A DNA stretch of 36,492 nt from Chthoniobacter flavus (lineage in GTDB: Bacteria; Verrucomicrobiota; Verrucomicrobiia; Chthoniobacterales; Chthoniobacteraceae), in contig CAMAUX010000057.1 in NCBI GenBank assembly GCA_945861435.1, positions 1 to 36,492 on the forward strand, written 5' to 3'. Shown piece after piece: positions 32,189 through 36,492 of the stretch; positions within the stretch are counted from its first letter, which is position 1; the number at the start of each line of letters is the position of its first letter. The notes below the pieces were generated by a model that saw only the letters and a list, made by a program, of their open reading frames with translations, was not told where the DNA came from and made no database searches. A program made the position numbers and the translations under genes.

Positions 32189-35100
32189 CTAGTTCGCCTT
32201 CTGTTTTTGGGGCAGAGGCACCTGCGACGTGGTGCGCAGGTACGCGATCAAATCCCGGACCTCTTCGTCAGACAGCGCCTTGAGCAAACCCTCCGGCATC
32301 ATGGAAATCGGCAATTTCTCGCGGGATTGAATCTCCGATTTTGCGATGACCGTGTCCTGGCCGATCACACGCAGGGTCACTTGTTGTTCATCTTCCGCCG
32401 CCACCATTCCAGAGACCGTGCGCCCGTCGCGAGTGGTCACCACAACAAGATGATAGGCCTCCTGCATGGTCTCACTCGGGTTGATAATTTGCGCGAGGAT
32501 GTAATCAAGGTTGGCACGATTTGATCCCGTAAGATCCGGGCCGACATTTCCACCGGAGCCGTAGAGCATGTGGCATAGCGTGCACGAACGCTCAAATACT
32601 GCGCGGCCCCGGGACACATCCGCCTTCGCCAGGTAAGCATCGGTTAACAACGCTTTGTACTTCGCGGTGTCGGCTTCCTTGTCGCTGGCGAGCTGCGTTA
32701 TCGGCCCCCAAAACTCTACAAACGAGGGTCCAATCACGCGGTAGAGCTGACGTGCGGCAAAGGCGCTCACGTCACTCTTTGGAATGCGGTTGCCTTTTAT
32801 GGAATCGACCAGTGCCTGCGCCGTGTTCCGGCGCCCGGAAAGCGTAAGAACCACCTCCGCCTTGTGGACTGGCGACATCGAAGCGTACCGCCCGAGCAGT
32901 TGTTGCCCCACTTTTGGATCATCAAACGCGGCAAGCGCCCGAATCGCGTCCTGACGAAGCGCTTCTTCATCCAAGAGCGACAGTACCACTGGCAGCGCCG
33001 GAGCATGAGTCGCACGGGCGAACGACTGTAGAATTTCGCGGCGCTGTGGAACCGGTGTTACTTTGTTCTGTAGCGCCGCGAGCTGTGCTCCCACGGCATT
33101 AGCATCCCCAAAGAGCTGGCCAACCTGCGCCACAAATTCGCGCAGTTTCGGATCGTTCGTCGCAGTAAGTACCGCAGCCGCAGTCTCCCAATTCTTGGGA
33201 GCTTTCACCTCACGTTTATCGAGCGATTTCAACCCATCGCGCAGGCCTTCCACAAGCAACAGCCTGGCATTGAGATCAGCCGTTTTGGTGAGCGCATCAG
33301 CAACCGCTTCGGATTCCTTGGCAATGCTTGCGCGGCGGGCGATATATTTCGTGAGCACTGGAATTCGACTGCCAGCGCCCAAGACAAGAGCGCGGGCAGC
33401 GTCTTTCTCAACCAGGGGCTCAATACCGAACCACAGCATCTTGGGCAGATTGTGATCCGCGTCATCTTCCGAATGTGCGACGAGCTGCTGGGCAATCGGC
33501 CAGCGGTCAGCCAGCGGCATGCGCTGCAGGGCCGCGGCGACATAAAGCCGAACAATGGGCGAGGGATCCTTTTCCGCGAGTCGCGCAAGTTTGTCCAAAG
33601 CGGCCCGGCTGTAGGAATGATCTTCCCCGAGTAGTTGAATCGCCCACCCACGCACATAGGGCTCAGCGTGATCGAAGAGCGGCAACAGGCGATCCTCGGA
33701 CAGGTTTTTGGTCACATGCAGCGCCCAGAGTGCACGGAGTTGGTGTGCTCCTGTCTTGGATTGGGCGAACAAGTCCCAAAGGCGCGCAGGCACTGAAGCA
33801 TCGAGGCACCCCTCGGCAGCACGTTGCTGGAGGAGAACCCGGACCCGACGGCTATACCAGTCGTTTGCATTCGTGAGGAAGCTCAAGAGCTCGAGATCAC
33901 TCTTCGCGTTGAGGTCAAGATTGGTGGTGCCTGGTAGCCCTTTCGGCGCAAGGCGGTAGATGCGACCGGTCTCTTTGTCGTGGATGGCGTTTCCGCAGAT
34001 CTCGGTGTCGTGCCAATCAAGAGTATAGACCGCTCCGTCGGGCCCGATTTCGGTGCTGAAACCCACCCAAGCATTGTCGTTTGCAAGCAGGGTCTCGTCA
34101 CCGTGGTGGCCCACAAACCCGGAGCCCTTTGGTTCCAGAATATCGGTAAGCACCGCATGTTCGTGGAGATTCGCCATGAATATCCGGTTGTGGTATTCCT
34201 TGGGAAATGCGTCAGCGAGATAGACGCGGGCTCCCCCATGGGCTGAGCGGTGCCGGTGGTCCGCGATGGTTTTGATATCATCAAAGACGTAGGGGTTCAC
34301 ATGTTTGCCCCCCTGGCGGTGGTAAATGCCGCCGGGAATCACATGCCAAAGGTGCGGAATCACGCAGGCGGTGATGAACATCTGGCCGTGGTCGTCAAAA
34401 TCAAGTCCCCAAGGATTGCTGAAACCGTGCGCGACCACTTCAAAACGATCCTTCGTTGGATGATAACGCCACACTCCACCGTCGATGAATTGCCCGTCTT
34501 TCACTGCAATATCGATCGGGAACGCATCCCCCTTGCGCAGGATAGTGCCGCCGTTCAGAGGCTTGCCTACCGTCGAAGGTGTCGCAAATCCCTGGCAACC
34601 GTAAAGCCAGCCATCCGGTCCCCAGGAGAAGCTGTTAAAGACCTCATGCCGGTCCCGGATGCCCCAGCCCGTCAGGCGCACTTCGAAATTCCCGTCAGGC
34701 TTGTCATCGTGATTTTTGTCCGGAACAAAAATTAGGTTCGGCGGAGCACCTAGCCACAGCCCGTCAAATCCAATCGCAATCGCCGAGGGAAACGGGATCC
34801 CTTCCATGAAAACCGTGCGCTTGTCGAATTTCCCGTCACCGTCCGTATCTTCGAGGATGAGGATCCGACTGTTTCCGTCCGCGGAGAAACCAGTGCTCCG
34901 CGTTTCGTAATCCCGATTTTCAGCGACCCAGAGACGGCCGCGGTCATCCCAGCAAAAAGCCATGGGTTGAGTGATCATGGGTTCGACGGCGGCAAGTTTC
35001 GCCTCCAACCCGGCGGGGACTGTCATTTTTGCGACTGCCTGTTCCCCGGTGAGAAAAGCAGCGGCACTGCCACCTTTCCGAGCGAGCACCATGTTTTCAA

Positions 35101-36001
35101 CAAGGACCTTTTTCTGGCTAAAGTTTTCCCATGTCTGGTTGAGGGCCTCCTGATCCAGTTTGCCGGTGTAGACGACGAACTGATGTCGAACGGTATCGGA
35201 TTTGCCCTTCTCAATCGTCCAGTCACCGCCGATGGCACGGCAAGGCCCCACGCCCATTTGACCGTCCACACGCCACGCGTGCGGATATCCAGCGTTCTTC
35301 GGGTGATCAAAAATTGCGATGTGCGCCTGGTCTTCGCGTCCCTCAACTTTGAGTCCGAGATCGACCCAAAAGGCGTTCTTTGTGTTAGCCAGACCATTGC
35401 GAAGGCGGTCGTTATTTACCACGGCACCGTCCATGCCAGGCTTCCAAGGCATGCGAAGGAAGAGACCGCCGTACGGCTCTTTCGCCACTGTGAGATCTAC
35501 AAGACCTTCACCCTTCCATTCCAGGTCCAGTATGTACCGGTCACCCGTGTCGCGCATCGTCCACTTCTGGGTCTCTGCCATCACCAGGTTCCCTTGGGCA
35601 TCGAGAAGGTGGTAAACCGTGCTCCACTTGACTGACTCGCCTTCCGCAACGAGCGACGCGCTGGAGACCTTGCGCCAGAAGCCCGCACCTGGATTGTGAA
35701 AGTAATCCCGCCCATTCACCTGCTTGAGTCCCCAGTAAAGACCGGTCTGGTGCTTGTGATGCTCCGGACTCAACTCCGTCAGAACCCCCTTGCCATCAGG
35801 TGCGACGATCGGATGTAAAAATGGCCGGAACTCAGGCCGTGCGTTTTGAGTCAGGATTGGTTCAGCGATGTTTTGCCGAAAGACAGAGATGGTGTGGGCG
35901 GCTTCATCCTGACGCAATGCAAGCGGAGCAGCATCGGCCTGAACGGAAAGGGCTGCAAACAAGACCAGAACAGTGACAGGGAAGTGCGGAAGGAATTGCA
36001 T
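32189..36001 (-). CDS. DUF6807 + PVC-type dehydrogenase + HEAT + cytochrome c fusion, exported
   Basis: The start ATG at 36001 gives a Sec signal (M-Q-F-L-P-H-F-P-V-T-V-L-V-L-F) and 1270 residues. Residues ~25-300 form a DUF6807 domain (E-H-H-K-H-Q-T-G-L-Y-W-G segment). This family is often mis-annotated 'PmoA', and no methane oxidation is implied. Residues ~320-740 are the PVC membrane-bound dehydrogenase domain (TIGR02604-like beta propeller) with the W-V-A-E-N-R-D-Y and D-T-D-G-D-G-K-F-D-K calcium-loop-like segments. Residues ~740-1100 are HEAT-type helices. The C-terminus is a PVC cytochrome c domain with C-T-L-C-H near 1138-1142 and the G-P-D-L-T-G segment. It probably oxidises a sugar or alcohol in the periplasm and passes electrons to its own haem. 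It is the first gene of the operon. Confidence 0.88.
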   Translation of the reverse strand: MQFLPHFPVTVLVLFAALSVQADAAPLALRQDEAAHTISVFRQNIAEPILTQNARPEFRPFLHPIVAPDGKGVLTELSPEHHKHQTGLYWGLKQVNGRDYFHNPGAGFWRKVSSASLVAEGESVKWSTVYHLLDAQGNLVMAETQKWTMRDTGDRYILDLEWKGEGLVDLTVAKEPYGGLFLRMPWKPGMDGAVVNNDRLRNGLANTKNAFWVDLGLKVEGREDQAHIAIFDHPKNAGYPHAWRVDGQMGVGPCRAIGGDWTIEKGKSDTVRHQFVVYTGKLDQEALNQTWENFSQKKVLVENMVLARKGGSAAAFLTGEQAVAKMTVPAGLEAKLAAVEPMITQPMAFCWDDRGRLWVAENRDYETRSTGFSADGNSRILILEDTDGDGKFDKRTVFMEGIPFPSAIAIGFDGLWLGAPPNLIFVPDKNHDDKPDGNFEVRLTGWGIRDRHEVFNSFSWGPDGWLYGCQGFATPSTVGKPLNGGTILRKGDAFPIDIAVKDGQFIDGGVWRYHPTKDRFEVVAHGFSNPWGLDFDDHGQMFITACVIPHLWHVIPGGIYHRQGGKHVNPYVFDDIKTIADHRHRSAHGGARVYLADAFPKEYHNRIFMANLHEHAVLTDILEPKGSGFVGHHGDETLLANDNAWVGFSTEIGPDGAVYTLDWHDTEICGNAIHDKETGRIYRLAPKGLPGTTNLDLNAKSDLELLSFLTNANDWYSRRVRVLLQQRAAEGCLDASVPARLWDLFAQSKTGAHQLRALWALHVTKNLSEDRLLPLFDHAEPYVRGWAIQLLGEDHSYSRAALDKLARLAEKDPSPIVRLYVAAALQRMPLADRWPIAQQLVAHSEDDADHNLPKMLWFGIEPLVEKDAARALVLGAGSRIPVLTKYIARRASIAKESEAVADALTKTADLNARLLLVEGLRDGLKSLDKREVKAPKNWETAAAVLTATNDPKLREFVAQVGQLFGDANAVGAQLAALQNKVTPVPQRREILQSFARATHAPALPVVLSLLDEEALRQDAIRALAAFDDPKVGQQLLGRYASMSPVHKAEVVLTLSGRRNTAQALVDSIKGNRIPKSDVSAFAARQLYRVIGPSFVEFWGPITQLASDKEADTAKYKALLTDAYLAKADVSRGRAVFERSCTLCHMLYGSGGNVGPDLTGSNRANLDYILAQIINPSETMQEAYHLVVVTTRDGRTVSGMVAAEDEQQVTLRVIGQDTVIAKSEIQSREKLPISMMPEGLLKALSDEEVRDLIAYLRTTSQVPLPQKQKAN

Positions 36002-36363
36002 CGGTGGAAGCGGAATGGGTTGCCCGGCTGCTCGCCAAGAGTTGGGACTTGGTGTCGGTAAGTTACGGCGCGGATAGAAATTTCCCATAGGACATGTTTT
36101 GTGATCCATCAGACATTCTTGGGTGCTCCGTATGTGGCGCCGCCTCATCCCCCCTTTCGGTTCCAACCGGGAAATCTTCCACACTCGTGACTGTCCCCGA
36201 TGGCTTATTTGACGCGCCCCGCGATGGCCAAACCACCAACATAATCTCTCATCGCGAGTAGCTCAAAACTCGGGGGCACTCCAATTGGTTTTACCAGAAG
36301 CAATCCGCTGTTGTGCACCCAGTATTTTTTGAGGACAGTTCTCCTACTCACGGCGTGAATTAA
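36002..36363 (-). promoter_or_regulatory. Operon upstream region and a possible gene remnant next to the IS
   Basis: This 362-bp region separates the first operon gene from the second IS copy and should hold the operon promoter, probably in the last ~150 bp before 36001. I could not choose a -35/-10 pair with confidence. On the minus strand, 36363 to 36205 is an open frame of 52 codons ending in TAA. It reads from the IS edge (L-I-H-A-V-S-R-R-T-V-L-K-K-Y-W-V) to a tail L-A-I-A-G-R-V-K. It could be the 3' end of a gene interrupted by the IS, perhaps a regulator, but I do not recognise it and chance is not excluded. Confidence 0.4.
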
Positions 36364-36366
36364 AAT

Positions 36367-36492
36367 CACAGCCATCCCACAGCCTGAGGAAACCGAGGTT
36401 CTGAAGGGACTTTTACAGAGGGAGGGTGGCGAAATTTGAGGGGAGGCAATTGCAGCTTTTGCGAGCGGGATTTTCTTTCTCGGGTGGCTGCT
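36367..36492. mobile_element. IS4-family insertion sequence, right copy (left end only)
   Basis: From cacagcc at 36367 to the window end, the sequence is identical to 25089-25214, the left end of the complete IS, in the same orientation. The flank three bases to the left (aat) is shared and the base before that differs. The visible part covers the terminal repeat and the non-coding stretch downstream of the transposase stop; the stop codon itself would be just outside the window. A complete element would extend to about 37.85 kb. Confidence 0.9.

Larger units (their letters stand above)
25089..36492. mobile_element. Putative composite transposon (IS-flanked sulfatase cassette), right end outside the window
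   Basis: The left IS copy and the start of a second copy at 36367 lie in direct orientation. They are identical over all visible bases (25086-25214 equals 36364-36492, 129 of 129, the first three being flank or end bases). They enclose four same-strand genes for exported proteins. By eye, the enclosed DNA is lower in G+C than the core genes at 1-24 kb. The left boundary cuts a PIN toxin gene. Identity of the ends implies recent movement or gene conversion. The right copy beyond about 130 bp, and the right junction, cannot be seen. Confidence 0.55.

Noticed and set aside
32189-34974. Methane-oxygenase (PmoA) function for the DUF6807 protein
   Set aside because: That name is a database carry-over; the protein is a soluble exported dehydrogenase fusion with no PmoA features.
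1-36492. tRNA, rRNA, CRISPR array, phage or restriction genes
   Set aside because: I looked for these on both strands and saw none; the only array is the in-frame 93-codon repeat of the giant gene.

Overview
The window most likely comes from a Verrucomicrobiota (PVC-group) chromosome. The evidence is a G+C-rich Gram-negative core (lpxK), a PVC-type dehydrogenase/HEAT/cytochrome c protein, secreted formylglycine-type sulfatases, a very large Calx-beta/cadherin-like surface protein, and a hairpin-rich intergenic repeat at the left end of a kind I associate with these phyla. This assignment is inferred from gene content; no rRNA or tRNA gene is visible.

Left part (1-11.6 kb): a palindromic non-coding repeat cluster, a small DUF5069-type gene, and on the opposite strand a 3421-residue exported protein. 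That protein carries a metzincin protease domain, nine Calx-beta modules, several lectin-like beta-sandwich modules and a C-terminal tandem of cadherin-like repeats. The tandem has an exact 279-bp period. One Calx-beta module is split by a permuted insertion.

Middle part (11.6-24.1 kb): G+C-rich core genes. thrB and lpxK run leftward. Then come yqeY, ispD with an M16 peptidase, a lipoprotein gene of unknown function, mrdA (PBP2) with an M50 membrane protease, a HEAT-like anchored protein, glnII with a strong terminator and a possible sigma-54 promoter, and a translationally coupled pair of a 126-residue kinase-like protein and a PP2C phosphatase.

Right part (24.3 kb to the end): an accessory region with lower apparent G+C. 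It starts with a degraded toxin-antitoxin locus: an ImmA/IrrE-like C-terminal fragment overlapping a truncated PIN protein, then the last 37 codons of another PIN/VapC gene on the opposite strand. That second PIN fragment ends exactly at the left end of an IS4-family element (25089-26568). The window stops inside a second copy of the same left end (36367 onward). It lies in the same orientation, and all 129 visible bases are identical, counting three shared flanking bases.

Between the two copies lie four co-directional genes for exported proteins, which look like one operon: a DUF6807 + PVC dehydrogenase + HEAT + cytochrome c fusion, a DUF5722 (glycoside-hydrolase-like) protein, and two sulfatases. 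I read the right part as a recently inserted IS-flanked composite transposon carrying a sulfated-glycan utilisation cassette that landed in a VapC-type toxin gene. This reading predicts that the missing 5' part of the PIN gene lies just beyond the second IS copy, outside the window.
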